64,000 nt of DNA from Hoplostethus atlanticus (GCA_034670405.1 JAXDDX010000063.1:62001-126000); one strand, 5' to 3'. Positions 33,690 to 44,819 are shown, counted from the stretch's first letter. Notes: a model not told the origin generated them from the letters alone. A program made the numbers and translations.

Positions 33690-34689
33690 GGCCAGATTAT
33701 ATAAGGCACCTGTTGGCTTATGCTCACTCTTCTGGTTCCTGTCCCTGTTGTGGCTGGTGGCACAGGTATGTAGTGAAAGTGATTGCTTAACTTGTATAAG
33801 TCAGCCTTTTATACTGCATACTTAGTTGACTGCCTTCTGTCCTAACTTTTATCTGATGTGTTGGCTGAACATATTGTTTGTTGGAACCCCATTGTTGTCC
33901 TGCCCACCTTTCTGAGTGTTCACAACATCAAAATGTATAGTTTTAGTATGCAGCATGACAACCTGGTAATTCCTGGTCTTCCTTTGTAGGTTCACTTGCT
34001 GCTGTTTTGCTACTGCTGTTTTACTCCTTGTTTGTTTTGCGTTGTCTGTTTGCCTGTAACCTATCGTCCAACCAACTGGGTTGTTTATTTGGTTGTGATT
34101 CTTTTTTTGTATTTCTTTCAGTGACGCAGAATGCCATTATTGAGAGGCTAGGCGCCCATGGTGGGGCTCCTACACGTTATGCATGTGAGTAAAAGCACTG
34201 GGACATGATTGTAGACTGTGTTGCACCTGAGGTGATTAAGCGGTAGGACCCCTGGGCACGCCTCAGTGTAGTCTGCCTCTCCACAAGTGGCCTCAGCTCA
34301 GTTTCCTCAGTTTTGCTTTATGTTGGACTGGCAGTTTTAGATATTCTATTGTAGAGCACTTGCTGCTTTTGTGTATGTGCCTTAGGCACCTTAATATGTG
34401 TGGTGTGGCTTCGTGGGGTGGGGTTCCTCCAGTGATATTGACCCCCTTGTTATGACTTATTGATAGGTATCAATAGTAATGTAAGTTGCAACTGTTGGTA
34501 CCAGTCGTGTGTGTGTGTGTGTGTGTGTGTGTCCCAGTCCCATTTATGGTATATCTTAGGGTGGAAGGCACTAGGTGGCGTTGTCTGCAGCACATTTAGC
34601 TTTCTGTACCTGCTTCTGCTGGTCACACTTGCTCTACGACTTTTATTCCTTCTGCACTGTGATTTAAAAAAATTTAATTATTATTATTT
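33690..34689. other. Unassigned spacer with promoter-like start
   Basis: TATATAAGG at 33699-33707, a GTATGT donor-like site near 33767, and an exon-like block 34122-34184 (between TTTCTTTCAG and GTGAGT) reading NAIIERLGAHGGAPTRY. No family match, so I do not call a gene. A (GT)n run of about 13 units lies at 34507-34532. Confidence 0.35.
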
Positions 34690-34795
34690 TTTTTTTAATG
34701 TCCTTGTTTTAAATATCTCTTAATGCCTCATGTAAAGCACTTTGAACTGCCTTGTGTATGAAAGGTGCTATACAAATAAACTTTAAGCCTTTAAG
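34690..34795 (+). mobile_element. LINE or SINE 3' tail fragment
   Basis: Ends TAAAGCACTTTGAACTGCC...GGTGCTATACAAATAAACTT, the widespread 3' end of fish L2-related elements. Only the tail is present. Confidence 0.6.
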
Positions 34796-35790
34796 TTAGA
34801 ACATACAATGAGCATTCAGTCAATGGAAATAAGCTAATGATGTGGTCAGTGCTGTTCAAATATCACTCATGGTAATCAATCCATCATGGTGATCTATCAT
34901 CAATCATGAAAGTGCAAAACTTTCTATTTTACCAACATATCAAGACTTCACTACAGCCTAGTTGCGCAGGGCCAAAAACACAGTAAGTAGGTAGCAGAGG
35001 TAGCTATGGTCCAAGCTGGATAACAGGGTCTGATTACCCAAAAAACATGACCCACTATTTTTAACGCTCTCCTCCCTCACTTTTCATCCATTGTCCTGTT
35101 ATGAATCATGCTGGTCGTCCATGTCGCTAGCTAGCTTCCATTGCCCATGCCCCGCACTAACAGACTCCAAGCTCCACCGTGGCTTGAGTAGCCTGTCTTT
35201 CTGTAAGACAAATTTGTTTATATCAACTTGTGTCATACCTCCTTTCTTTGCCTTTTCCTCCTTCTCCCCTGAGCGTGCGTGTGTGCGTGTGTCAATTTTA
35301 TGATAACACACCTTTAATATCAGGACGCTCTGAAAAATGAGGACATTTTTGGTGTCCTCATTTTTCCGAGCTCACTACAGTGTTCTAGAGCTCCCCAGCA
35401 TGCCCCTAAACCATGTCCTGAAATATCACAATTTTATGACATGAAGTGTGTTTATGGTTTTTGCTCACCTGCGGTTCTGCCAACTAGTGGTCAGTTCTGG
35501 AACTTTAACACACATTCATAATCACGTGACTCAAGGTCCTCATATTGTATATCACATTTTGTTCAAACACACTCCAACTTTTTAAGCTAGTAATGCTAGT
35601 ATTGCAGTAATGCTTTTAGCATTACACATAATCCACGTAATCAGAGTCAAATTATCACTGCTGATTTAAGTCACCAGCCTACTAATCTAGAGAACCAATT
35701 CCTCAATTAATTACTTAAATTTACATCGATTAGCCAGGTAAGCTAACGTTAGCTAGTTAGCTAATTAGCTAAAAGGAATGTAAACCACAT
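34796..35790. other. Spacer upstream of the SET gene
   Basis: A hairpin with 13-bp arms (AAAAATGAGGACA and complement, 7-base loop) lies at about 35333-35365. TAGCTAGTTAGCTAATTAGCTA near 35750 is a low-complexity palindromic stretch. No other gene signal. Confidence 0.45.
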
Positions 35791-35856
35791 GCAAAGGACT
35801 CGTGCCACATGGAAGATTCTCCAAACGGAACTGGAAGGAGTGCACGATAAATGGTG
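35791..35856 (+). other. Putative 5' UTR exon of the SET gene with a short upstream ORF
   Basis: A strong donor GTAAGT follows at 35857-35862 and the next acceptor is TCTCATGTAG before 36355. Within it ATG at about 35810 opens a 13-codon ORF (MEDSPNGTGRSAR) that ends before the donor. The transcription start is unknown; the left limit is a guess. Confidence 0.4.
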
Positions 35857-36377
35857 GTAAGTCATTACTTTTTCTTCATTTTCAACCTCAGAGACAGTTA
35901 TTCTTTAAGTTGTTGTTAAATTTTACTTAAGCACAACATATTTTTCTGGAATTTAGATTATAATGTTAATGTTTTCCTATTTAACACCAAATTGATGATA
36001 TTGGTTATTCAGTACAGATAATGGTATTTGTGGAGCTTACAGTATTATAATGATTTTATAACAGTATTTATCTGTGAAGATGCTTTGTCGGTGCTTTGGT
36101 TAATATTTAGTTAATATTATTTGTTAAGGTGTTAAGGTAACTTAACGTTACAATATTGTAATTGCAGTTTGACAGGGTTTGCACTGATCAGTTAGTCTAA
36201 TAAGCTAATGAGATACTGCATTAGTGAGAACATGAGTAAGATAAGTTATGACTAAAGGCAGAATAATACCATTTTATGAATCCTATTTGATTCAAATCAA
36301 GTATTGGTCTTTTTTTGTATTTGTCTTGCTGACTTTTTGTCATCTTCTCATGTAGATGACATGGCCAAGTGAAGAGC

Positions 36378-36486
36378 ATGTCAAAAAGGAGAGCCAGACT
36401 TAGTCCTAAGGCTGAGGCTCTTCAGTTTATTTTATCCGGAGGTGACAAGCCTTGTTTTAAGGTCAAATGGATCAATGGCTATAAAG
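36378..36486 (+). CDS. KMT5A-like SET-domain protein, coding exon 1
   Basis: First ATG in the long frame. It encodes MSKRRARLSPKAEALQFILS and ends phase 1 at a GTATGT donor (36487). An earlier ATG at 36355 is in another frame. Seven exons, all with GT-AG borders and matching phases, add up to 972 coding bases (323 aa): 36378-36486, 37111-37255, 37349-37541, 37692-37769, 38593-38670, 38929-38982 and 39544-39858. The phase agreement and open frame through all exons argue for a working host gene. Confidence 0.75.
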
Positions 36487-37110
36487 GTATGTTATATATC
36501 ATTCTCTATGGTTGGAATTTCTAACTATACGACAGTTGACAGTTCAAGTAAAAAATCTGAACCCATCGCCACGGCTTCGTCTGTGAATGCTCTGATACAG
36601 TTTGTTCAGTTTATTACATTTGACCTAATGAAATCATCCAGTGCTATGAAAACATTTTTAGCTGTTGTCAGCTCTTTGCAAAACAATAACTACTCCTTTA
36701 TCCCATGTTCCCATTCATGGCGAGCATATGCAAAGTAATTGGATAGAGAAATGATTGCCACTGAGCCGCGTTGACTGCACTGTTGTTTCCTGTGACGTAG
36801 ATTAAATGTGTTTGATGGTGTCATTTGATAATGGTTTCTTAGCTAAATGGTTTGATGTCTCCTTGGCCAAATAGTTCCCTCACTATCAGATGCACACACT
36901 ATGATCAAGGTTTCTCCTATAGAATGAGGCTTTTTCTGTTGAGCTATTTTCTGAACTATAGCAGTTTCTTATCCACAGCGTTAGCTGCCTTAATCTGTTA
37001 CTATGTAATATTACCACTCATATCTTTTTCCTACTGTTAAAAAAGTCTTATGTTTGTATTGTATTTGTATTGTATTACTTGACACTAATTTCTTAACTTT
37101 GTTGTATCAG

Positions 37111-37255
37111 GACGTGGTGTATTTGCCTGTGCACCAATTGAAAAGGGATCCTTTGTCGTCGAGTACCGTGGGGAGTTTATATCACAATATGAACGGGACA
37201 AGAGGCAGGAGAAGTACACAGAAGTGCAAAATGCTTTCTTGTTTGACAAATGGTG
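37111..37255 (+). CDS. KMT5A-like SET-domain protein, exon 2 (SET N-terminal half)
   Basis: Joins as K-G then RGVFACAPIEKGSFVVEYRG and EFISQYERDKRQEKY, ending FLFDKW. GRGVFA is the GxG cofactor-binding motif and VVEYRGE the second conserved strand of SET methyltransferases. The order and spacing fit KMT5A (histone H4 lysine 20 monomethylase). Fish carry many KMT5A-like genes of unknown target. The exon ends in phase 2 at GTAAGT and its last codon is completed as C by the next exon (WC-IDA). Confidence 0.85.
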
Positions 37256-37348
37256 GTAAGTAAAGGCCTATGAAAGATCAGTTGTTCTCTACAGCATTAT
37301 GTTTTTTTGTGGAGAAAAGCTTAGATATGTTTCCTTCTTCAATTTTAG

Positions 37349-37541
37349 CATAGATGCGTCCCGCGAAGATGGCTCACTGGGCCGGCTGGTAAATGATGCC
37401 CATAGGTCCCCAAATTGCAAAATGAAAAAGTTGATAGTCCAGGGTAAACCTCATCTTTGCTTGTTTGCTATTGTAAACATCCAAGCAGAGAGTGAAATAA
37501 CCTATGATTATGGAGAATCTCAGTGGCCATGGCGTGCTCTG
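37349..37541 (+). CDS. KMT5A-like SET-domain protein, exon 3 (SET catalytic half)
   Basis: Encodes CIDASREDGSLGRLVNDAHR, SPNC, then KPHLCLFAIVNIQAESEITY and DYGESQWPWRAL. RLVNDAHRSPNC corresponds to RLINHS-C-NC of KMT5A (residues about 97-108 here) with aspartate where NH is usual. ITYDYGE is the final SET motif with the catalytic tyrosine region (about residues 135-141). There is no post-SET cysteine cluster, as in KMT5A. Ends in phase 0 at GTAAGT. The substituted histidine may alter cofactor binding, but related fish proteins also seem to have ND here (recall). Confidence 0.85.
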
Positions 37542-37691
37542 GTAAGTAAATCCTCTTGATAGATTATACAGTATAGGATCTGTTAAAGTATTATTAGATG
37601 AATAAATGCATTTCCCTTCTTGAGTGTATGTTCCCCCTCCACATAAAGGTTAAAGGTTGTTATTATTGGTTATTGTTGTATTTCGTTGCAG

Positions 37692-37769
37692 ACACCAAGT
37701 GGCAAGATCTCGACTCAACCTTCAGCAGACCCAGAAGTGAGCGAGAGATCTACTTCATCCTTCCAACAG
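37692..37769 (+). CDS. KMT5A-like protein, exon 4 (26-codon exon, first copy)
   Basis: A 78-bp, phase 0-0 exon between TTTCGTTGCAG and GTTATT. It encodes TPSGKISTQPSADPEVSERS, then TSSFQQ: Ser/Thr-rich, likely disordered. The exon and flanks are repeated at 38593-38670. The donor is a weak GTTATT in both copies. Confidence 0.7.
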
Positions 37770-38592
37770 GTTATTACATGTTCATTGTGGATTGTTTCTA
37801 TTTAAATTAAATAGATGTCTCAGTTAAGTCCAATGCATAAATAAAATGCCTTTTCACTGTATTAAAACAAACATTTTGTGTAAAATGTTCACAATGTCAG
37901 CATTACCATTACTTGTTTCTGAATACCATAGCGGAAAGAAATTACCCCTACCATTTGATAGCACTAACTAGCCCTCAAAACATAAATTTGATCTTTATTC
38001 TCACTAAATTCTATGTTTTTTTTCTCCTTTTGCTAATGTTTTTGCCCATTTAACATATTGCTTATCAATTTGCATGATTTAATTTCTAAGGAAGTAGATC
38101 CATTTACATTACTGTGGGGGTTTTGAGCTTTCTTTGACAACAACAGGATAACTTAGAAGTCAGGAACACTGACTCTATATGTGTTCAGTCGTCATGTCCT
38201 CATTTTGTTTTAGGTTGTGTAAGACTTGAATGTGTTTCAGATGACGTCCCAATATGGTATGACCCAACGAGTGTCGAGTGTGTGTGTGTTACATTGTCCT
38301 CATATTGTTGGGTAGCAGATATTGTACAGTTTTAACCATTTCTATAGAGTCTTGCATAATAAGCCCAGATCCTCAGATGAATTATTATTTACTCAAGTCT
38401 GTGTTCCCTACATGCAAAGTCAATGCAGCCCTTGACCTCAGCAATGAGTCTCACCCCAAAGGTGATTATGATAGACAGGGCGTAGGACTTTATTTTCACT
38501 GAAATATGTATGATCATTAGTTTATTAACTACATAGGATCTATATTATATTACAGAATATTTCTGACAGGTTATTGTTGTATTTCGTTGCAG

Positions 38593-38670
38593 ACACCAAG
38601 TGGCAAGATCCCGACTCAACCTTCAGCACACCCAGAAGTGAGCGAGAGATCCACTTCATCCTTCCAACAG
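38593..38670 (+). CDS. KMT5A-like protein, exon 5 (duplicate of exon 4)
   Basis: Same length and borders as exon 4 and differs by only four bases, giving two amino acid changes (S to P, D to H). Because both are multiples of three in phase 0, either or both can be spliced without breaking the frame. The duplicated segment also includes about 25 bp of intron upstream and roughly 100 bp downstream. Confidence 0.7.
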
Positions 38671-38928
38671 GTTATTACACATTTATTGTGGATTGTTGTA
38701 CTTTCGAACTGAAATTAAATAGATGTCTCGGTTCATCCAAACACATGAATGACAATTAAATGACTTTTTACTGTACTACCACAAACATTTAGTGTAAAAC
38801 TTTCACAACTAAAAACAGTGTTGTTCATTTCTTAACCAAAATTATTTTCATATGCAGTATTGTATCATAATTTCCAGTTACAGTACTATGTAATTACAAA
38901 CAAATATTTATTCTTCATTTAATTTAAG

Positions 38929-38982
38929 GCCAGCAAGTCCACTGGAATTGTACCTTTCCACCAGGTACCTACTGCAGAGCAG
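38929..38982 (+). CDS. KMT5A-like protein, exon 6
   Basis: A 54-bp phase 0-0 exon between AATTTAAG and GTAAGA encoding ASKSTGIVPFHQVPTAEQ. No domain recognised. Confidence 0.6.
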
Positions 38983-39543
38983 GTAAGACAGCTGCATTCT
39001 TTTCATTAGTTCAAATAGTTCATGTTCTTTGTTAACAACTGGGGTTGCAACAGATTTTTTTCTCTCAAAATATTTGTTATAATTTAACGCGATAGGTGAG
39101 TCATAATAACACATAACCTTATGCTATGCATTGTTCCCCTTTATATCATACACCATCATATCACACAGCAAAAAGTGTTGTGAATTACGGATTACTGTCC
39201 TAATAGTATGACATAGGTAGGTATATGAGGCAACATATCTGTGTTAGGAAGATCAGTTAATCAATTTCAACTTAATATAACTGGGGGTGAAAATGTCTAT
39301 TCAGTGAATTTTAACTACCACGTAATAAATACAAATAGACAACACTAATGAAATAGAAAAACAAAAATTGTATTAAGGAATTCAAATGTTACTTTTAATG
39401 TTATGTTTTCAATGACTCATCACTTTCAAAAGTCATGTTATGCACAATGTGATGGTACTGTAAGGAGACTGATACCCTAGCTATTGATAAATGTTTAATT
39501 TATTGATAAAATCAGATGCTTTTTTTTCTCCATTTTCCTTCAG

Positions 39544-39858
39544 ATCTCTAATGACTCAAGTGGCGATTCCTCGGACACAAGTACTTGTAGTAGGGAACTC
39601 AAAATCACAGAAAATCATCTTCCCCACAAAGTGTTAAAGGACATGTCATTGGGGATCGCTACAGCACCGGATAGTACCACCGGTTCAGAGAAGCCGAGAA
39701 GTTTTAGTTCGTCAAAGATGAGCAGCGGTCATTGTACTTCAGTGATAAGTTGCAGTGCCAATTCATCAGAGAACACATCACACAAGAACAGCTCCATAAA
39801 TGTCACACCATTGCCAAACACAGCAAAACGAAGCATCCTATTTTGGTTTATACTGTAA
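39544..39858 (+). CDS. KMT5A-like protein, last exon
   Basis: Follows TTTTCCTTCAG. Encodes ISNDSSGDSSDTSTCSRELK and a long Ser/Thr-rich tail, ending KRSILFWFIL and a TAA at 39856-39858. The tail looks disordered, ending in a short hydrophobic stretch. AATAAA at 39881-39886 is a good polyadenylation signal close behind the stop. Confidence 0.7.
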   Translation: MSNDSSGDSSDTSTCSRELKITENHLPHKVLKDMSLGIATAPDSTTGSEKPRSFSSSKMSSGHCTSVISCSANSSENTSHKNSSINVTPLPNTAKRSILFWFIL

Positions 39859-40942
39859 TTTACATATTTTGCCAGCAATTAATAAAAGTAAGAAAGGCAT
39901 AAAGTGTTCCATCTTTTTTTTCACATGAACGTTTACTACAAAATTCATAAATAGACAATAATAAGACTTAGACAGTAGACTGACCACATTTATGAGCTAT
40001 GTCCCTTTTATAAGTTAGCTTTTTCAAGTCAAAACAGCTCAGTTTTACTATGTTGTATAAACGTGAATATGAATAGGCATTTCTGTCAGAGGTTACCTGG
40101 CTGGTGAGCATGACTAATTTTTTCTTTTTTAAAGGCTTCTTATGCAGATATTTCAAACATATGTAACAGGAGCCAAGTTGCAAATACAGACCCTATTTTG
40201 TGTATTACCGGGTCCTTATATGTCACATAAACTTGAAAATGTCCTCAAATGTAGCATTAAAATCAGGTCTGACCAAAATATAGCCTTAGACAAAATCTCA
40301 ACAGATGGATGTATTCCTAGAAGCATGGGTGGGAAATACTTTGATCCCCAGGTCTCTAGGACACTGGGGAAGGCATGTCCCCATTCTAACGTTTTTTTCA
40401 TAAGTCCTGATATAGTGTGTGTTTGTTTGTTTTCGTAAAGCCCATTGATGCTGAAGATGTCATCAAGGGTTTGAAGATTGGAATCCTTGCCTCATGGAGG
40501 ACATGAAGGAACCACTCCCAGTGATCGCAGAACAAGTGTCCTTAGATCCTATGTCCCAGATCCTCCTCCAGTTTGTGGCAGATGCCTGAATGGAGGAGGG
40601 AGAACACACAGCAGCACACACTTAGAGCCACATTGACCACACACATACTTTGACTGTCATGACAGAACACCTTTCACAGGGACACTACTCTCTGAATGTG
40701 TGAAACTCAGGCCTGCACAGCACATCCTCAGTAATGAAGATAAATAAAACGTCTCAGACACGTCTTACTGACAGACACATTACTCAATCCTGAGTCTCCT
40801 CAGCTCAGAACTTGACAAGGATTCTTGAGGATTAATGAAAAACAAAGGTGTCAGGTATGTCACAGGAATTAGTTTTAGACAGATAAATAATAGTTTAGCC
40901 ATCTCAGATTAGACCTGTGAACACTGAACCCCAAGACTTGTA
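39859..40942. other. Downstream of the SET gene
   Basis: Polyadenylation signal at 39881. A stretch at 40440-40600 contains short open pieces (VSLDPMSQILLQFVADA) not assigned to any family. Nothing else seen. Confidence 0.4.
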
Positions 40943-41508
40943 CACTATATGGCCAAAAGTCAGTGGACACCCCTACTAATTGAGTTGAGGTGTTTTAGCC
41001 ACCCTGTTTTTCAGGGTTTGGGCTTGGCCCCTTCCAGTGAAGGGTAATCTTAATGCTACAGGATACCAAGACATTTTAGCCAATTGGGCGCTTCCAACTT
41101 TGTGGCAATAGTTTGAGGAAGGCCCTTTGCTGTTCCAGCATGACCGGGTCCCTGCGCACAAAGCAAGGTCCATAAAGACGAGTGTGGTGTGGAGGAACTC
41201 GATTGGCCTGCACAGAGCCCTGACCCCAACCCCATTGAACACCTTTGGGAGGAATTAGAATGCTGAGCCAGGCCTTCTCGTCCAACATCACTGCCTGACC
41301 TCACAAATGCTCTTTTGGCTGAATGGGCACAAATTCCCACAGACACACTCCAAAAGCTTGTGGAAAGCCTTCCCAGAAGAATGGCGGCTGTTATAGCCAC
41401 AAAGGAGGGTCCAACTCCATATTAATGCCCATGGTTTTAGAATGGGATGTCCAGCAAGCTCATATAGGTGTGATGGTCAGGTGTCCACTGGCTTTTGGCC
41501 ATATAGTG
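40943..41508 (+). mobile_element. Tc1/mariner-derived element
   Basis: TIRs CACTATATGGCCAAAAGTCA and ACTGGCTTTTGGCCATATAGTG are flanked by TA (40941-40942 and 41509-41510). The inside carries a decayed C-terminal part of a Tc1-type transposase on the plus strand: LLFQHDRVPAHKA (second aspartate region) and NPIEHLWEE (DE block). Several stops and frame changes; not functional. Confidence 0.88.
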
Positions 41509-41666
41509 TAACTGTCAAATCTGCTATGCTATGATTGAACCCATTGCATGTACCTAAACTTAACTGTTTGTGGAATTCACTAATACCTTTTTACTAGATT
41601 ATCATGCATGAATTATGACAACCTGAGTCAGGATTTCTTTATTAATCGTTTTTAATCTTTAGTGGT

Positions 41667-41685
41667 GGGGGGGGGGGGGGGGGGG
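41667..41685. repeat. Poly-G run
   Basis: Nineteen consecutive G. Such runs are prone to sequencing and assembly length error. Confidence 0.95.
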
Positions 41686-42356
41686 AAATAATTACACTTT
41701 CTTTTTTTGACATGGATTTTTCAAAAGGTTATTCACATGTCCACTCTAGGGGACAGCATGCATTTGAGTGTTCAATTTGAAGTAACATTTATTAATAGAC
41801 TAATGAATAGTCGATTTTGTATGTCAATTTTAATTCAGTAAAACAAATATTTTTATCATATTTTAAGGTATACTGCTCTGGGCTATGGAAAAAACAGCGC
41901 AGGATGAAGCCATGTGGATCAGTGAACTTTCAGTTTCAGCTGTGCTCCCTTGAGCCTGTTAATTCTGCATGTGCTGGTGCCATAGATGCCCTGTTGTTGC
42001 AATGTCTGAAGGAGTGGAATAGTATAGAAGAAATTTACAAAAAACACCTTTTGTGATTCTTCTGTGCATGACTACGTCTGCATACATTCCCAATACACTG
42101 ACCTGACTACGCCCAACTAAACCCTGGTACACTTTGAATCTATACATGTATCCAGAGGTCCCTGCTCTCACCCACACTTTCAAATGTATTGCTTGATAGA
42201 CAAGGTGGCCCTTGAAGGGAATAATCTAATATTCAGGATCTACTGCTGAACAGAAGGTTTTCTCAAGTGTGTCTAACACTGGTCTGATTTTGAAGAGCTT
42301 ATTAGCATTTCCTGGCTCCTGAGAGTAATTATCTACAAAGAATCTGCTCATATCTG
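41686..42356. other. Unassigned spacer
   Basis: A 63-codon open stretch ending TTTTGTGA near 42056 follows a possible acceptor (ATTTTAAG). It reads CSLEPVNSACAGAIDALLLQ and has no family match. Not called a gene. Confidence 0.4.
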
Positions 42357-42359
42357 TTA

Positions 42360-43804
42360 GGCCGGACTCACACTAGAGGATAATTCGGCCGATTTATCCC
42401 CGATTCGGCAATCGGCGGAGTGATCTTGTTCGGCACCGATGTTCGGCACCGATTATCTGGTAATGTGAGCGGTTTACAGATCCAATCTTAACATCCAGAT
42501 CCGCTCGGGGACGCATCGGGGCCACCCCTGATAATATTAAACGTGTTTGATATCTAGGATTTCAAATCGGGATGATTACGTCACTACGGGTGCGTTGGAC
42601 AGCTGAGATGGAGGAAAGGCTTGTCGATATGTGGCAAGAACACGACTGCCTATATAATGTGTCTTCCAAGCACGGGCGCCGGATTAATTTCAGAAGTGCG
42701 GGGGCCAAAAAGAGTATGTGTGACTGTGTATGTGTAGCGGTAGATAGACCGGCGACTCGCACTAAACTTATGCAGAGTAACTATAGCTTGCTTGCACCAC
42801 AGGCTGGCGGACGCCGTCATCTCCACATTTGGAGAAAGTTACAAACTGTTTGACAGCAGCAAAGAATTAACCGCTCTCTCTTTTTGTACCAATTTGCATT
42901 AAAGTACCTTTCTCTTTGGCCAAACGATCTAGCGGTCTCCTTTTTGTCTACAATTAGCTGTGCAGCTTTACCCGTCTCTATGTCCCGACAACAACCCTCC
43001 AGGCAGTCGCAGCCAGCGCTAGCCTGTTTTGGTTCAATGCCGGCGGTTTGACAGTCTCAGCGGGCACAGAGCTGCTGCTTTGGGGTTCTTCTGGCTGCCG
43101 CTGCGCTGGTTCTAGTGGAGGGCCAGGCTCCAACGGAGTTGTGGACGTCAGGGATGTAACATTATTAACGTTGAAGTTCAGTTTTGATGACTGTATTTTC
43201 CTTTCTGATGCACTGGTTCTTTTGACATGTTTGCAGAAGCATATTTGCAATATTGATAGTTAAGGTTAGTTCAGCTAGTTTAACGGCTCACTGTAAACAA
43301 GGTAACACACATCACAGCATTGAAACTATTTTATTGGTTGCAATGTACACTGTATGCATTTGATTCTGTCCTCATTGATTGGATTAAAATGTAAATATTC
43401 TTCCCGTTTTATGTCTATGCTTTATTTTACCTAATGTGGGCGGGAATTAATGAAACGTCTTTTACCTTACATGTTGCAATATAGGGGCATTTGAGGGGAA
43501 ACAGTGATTCTTTCTCACTGCAAAGCATAAGTAAAGCAAGTTGCACCGGTTTCACCATGTCAGTCTACATTTTGTTTACATTTACTTCCCCATGAGATCA
43601 CGTGAGGCGGTGCATTCAGGCTCCCTCTGGCACGATAATCTTAGTAATATCCTCTAGTGTGTGATGCACCATTATTTTCAGATCTTGTAGTATGTGCGTG
43701 TTTGAGATTAGAGAGAAGAACATCTGTGACAATTCTCCTCGTGCGTGACGCAACCCGATTTCAAAATCGGTTAGGATTTTAAAACCTGTGGTGTGAGCCC
43801 AGCC
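42360..43804. mobile_element. Non-autonomous Harbinger-like element, copy 2
   Basis: TIRs GGCCGGACTCACAC and (reverse complement of the right end) GGCTGGGCTCACAC, with TTA at 42357-42359 and 43805-43807, the 3-bp duplication of PIF/Harbinger. It is the inverted counterpart of the element at 28216-29772. Confidence 0.85.
42572..42784 (+). pseudogene. MADF/Myb-like exon fragment of Harbinger copy 2
   Basis: Encodes MITSLRVRWTAEMEERLVDM, then WQEHDCLYNVSSKHGRR. The frame is longer than in copy 1 by NVSS. DNA-binding accessory protein of Harbinger elements by pattern. No transposase follows, so the element depended on a relative for movement. Confidence 0.6.
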
Positions 43805-43978
43805 TTAACAGGCATGGCATTTGCTATCAAATCGAGACAGACCTTCCTCTGATGACCAGTACATTCTTAATCTTGGTATGACATGACCATATTTATTCCT
43901 AGAAGTTTTGAGTTAATTTGTCAGGGCCAGATTTTCTTTTCCTTTTTGGAGTGCATACAACTTTGTGTTGTGCACTAT

Positions 43979-44315
43979 TTAATTTATCAGATCATCAGGA
44001 AACGGATGCATAAAGAAATCTACTGGTTCTGTTCCCTCAACATTCACTTTCCGCTCACCTAAAAAAGGAGACAAGTCTCCCTCAAACGGGTTGTCTTTGG
44101 TTTTCCAGACATTCCTGCTTTTATCCTGCCCTTGAGAGCTGTCAGGTAGCACATCCTCAGCTATACTGTCACTACTGCTAGCACTTGCTGATCCTTCTGC
44201 TGGCTGCCATTCATCATCACTGTCACTGTCAGTGTCCTCACTTGACTCACATGGTATCTTCTCCACTATCCTGTAGGCCTCTCTATCACGTGCTACAAAA
44301 TGTGGTGTAGTAAAC
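43979..44315 (-). pseudogene. piggyBac-like N-terminal fragment
   Basis: The minus strand reads VARDREAYRIVEKIPCESSE, an acidic stretch DTDSDSDDEWQ, then RNVWKTKDNPFEG, LSPFLGERK and EPVDFFMHPFPDDLIN. The F-G---P-DFF--FPDDLI pattern is the start of the piggyBac transposase domain. It stops after DDLIN, so the catalytic part is missing. The 5' end abuts the Gmr1-type insertion: the acceptor CTGTTTACAG lies on the far side of it at about 49350-49361. A different lineage from the piggyBac at 60979. Confidence 0.6.
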
Positions 44316-44320
44316 ACACT

Positions 44321-44751
44321 TGTAGCAACGATGCTACACGGGTAGGCAGAGGCGGAGACTTGCGGTGGGTTGGGTTGGCAGCAACGCCGTTTATTGGACA
44401 CACGAACACACACAGGGCTCTCTCGCCCTCCTCCGCTCACTGCGGGAACTGTCCTCTCTCTCTCTCTCTCTCTCTCGGACACACACTGACACACACAGGG
44501 CTCTCTCGCCCTCCTCCGCTCACGGCGGGAACCGTCCTCTCTCTCTCTCTCTCGCGCCGCTCGCTCTCTCGTGCCGCGCCCTTCTCCGTGGTTCCGGCTC
44601 ACTGACATGGGGACAACACACACACACACAACAGATATTAGTCCCCACTCAGTCCCGATGGGCTGCAGCCGGTGTCGGGCAGGGCGAACCCGCCTGCCGG
44701 CCCGACTCCGCCTCCAGCCATCTGCCCAACCACACCCCCCAGTCTGCCACA
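44321..44751 (-). repeat. 3' LTR of the Gmr1-type element
   Basis: 431 bp with (CT)n runs and a GGACACACACTGACACACAC stretch. Nearly identical to the partner at 48913-49346. A purine-rich tract (minus strand) adjoins it at 44752-44763. Confidence 0.93.
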
Positions 44752-44819
44752 TACCCCCACCGCCCGACGTAGGCCGGGGAGCCGTCCGGCCGACGACCCC
44801 CTCCCCGCCCCCCGGGGAG

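Noticed and set aside
33690-34192. Possible small spliced gene (TATATAAGG, exon-like block with good splice borders)
   Set aside because: The peptide NAIIERLGAHGGAPTRY matches nothing I know and no other exon is convincing.
36378-39858. SET gene as cargo of a transposon
   Set aside because: No terminal inverted repeats or target duplications surround it, and seven in-phase exons with standard borders fit a host gene better.
41817-42056. 79-codon open frame after a possible acceptor
   Set aside because: No family match and no partner exon; frame length is within chance for this sequence.
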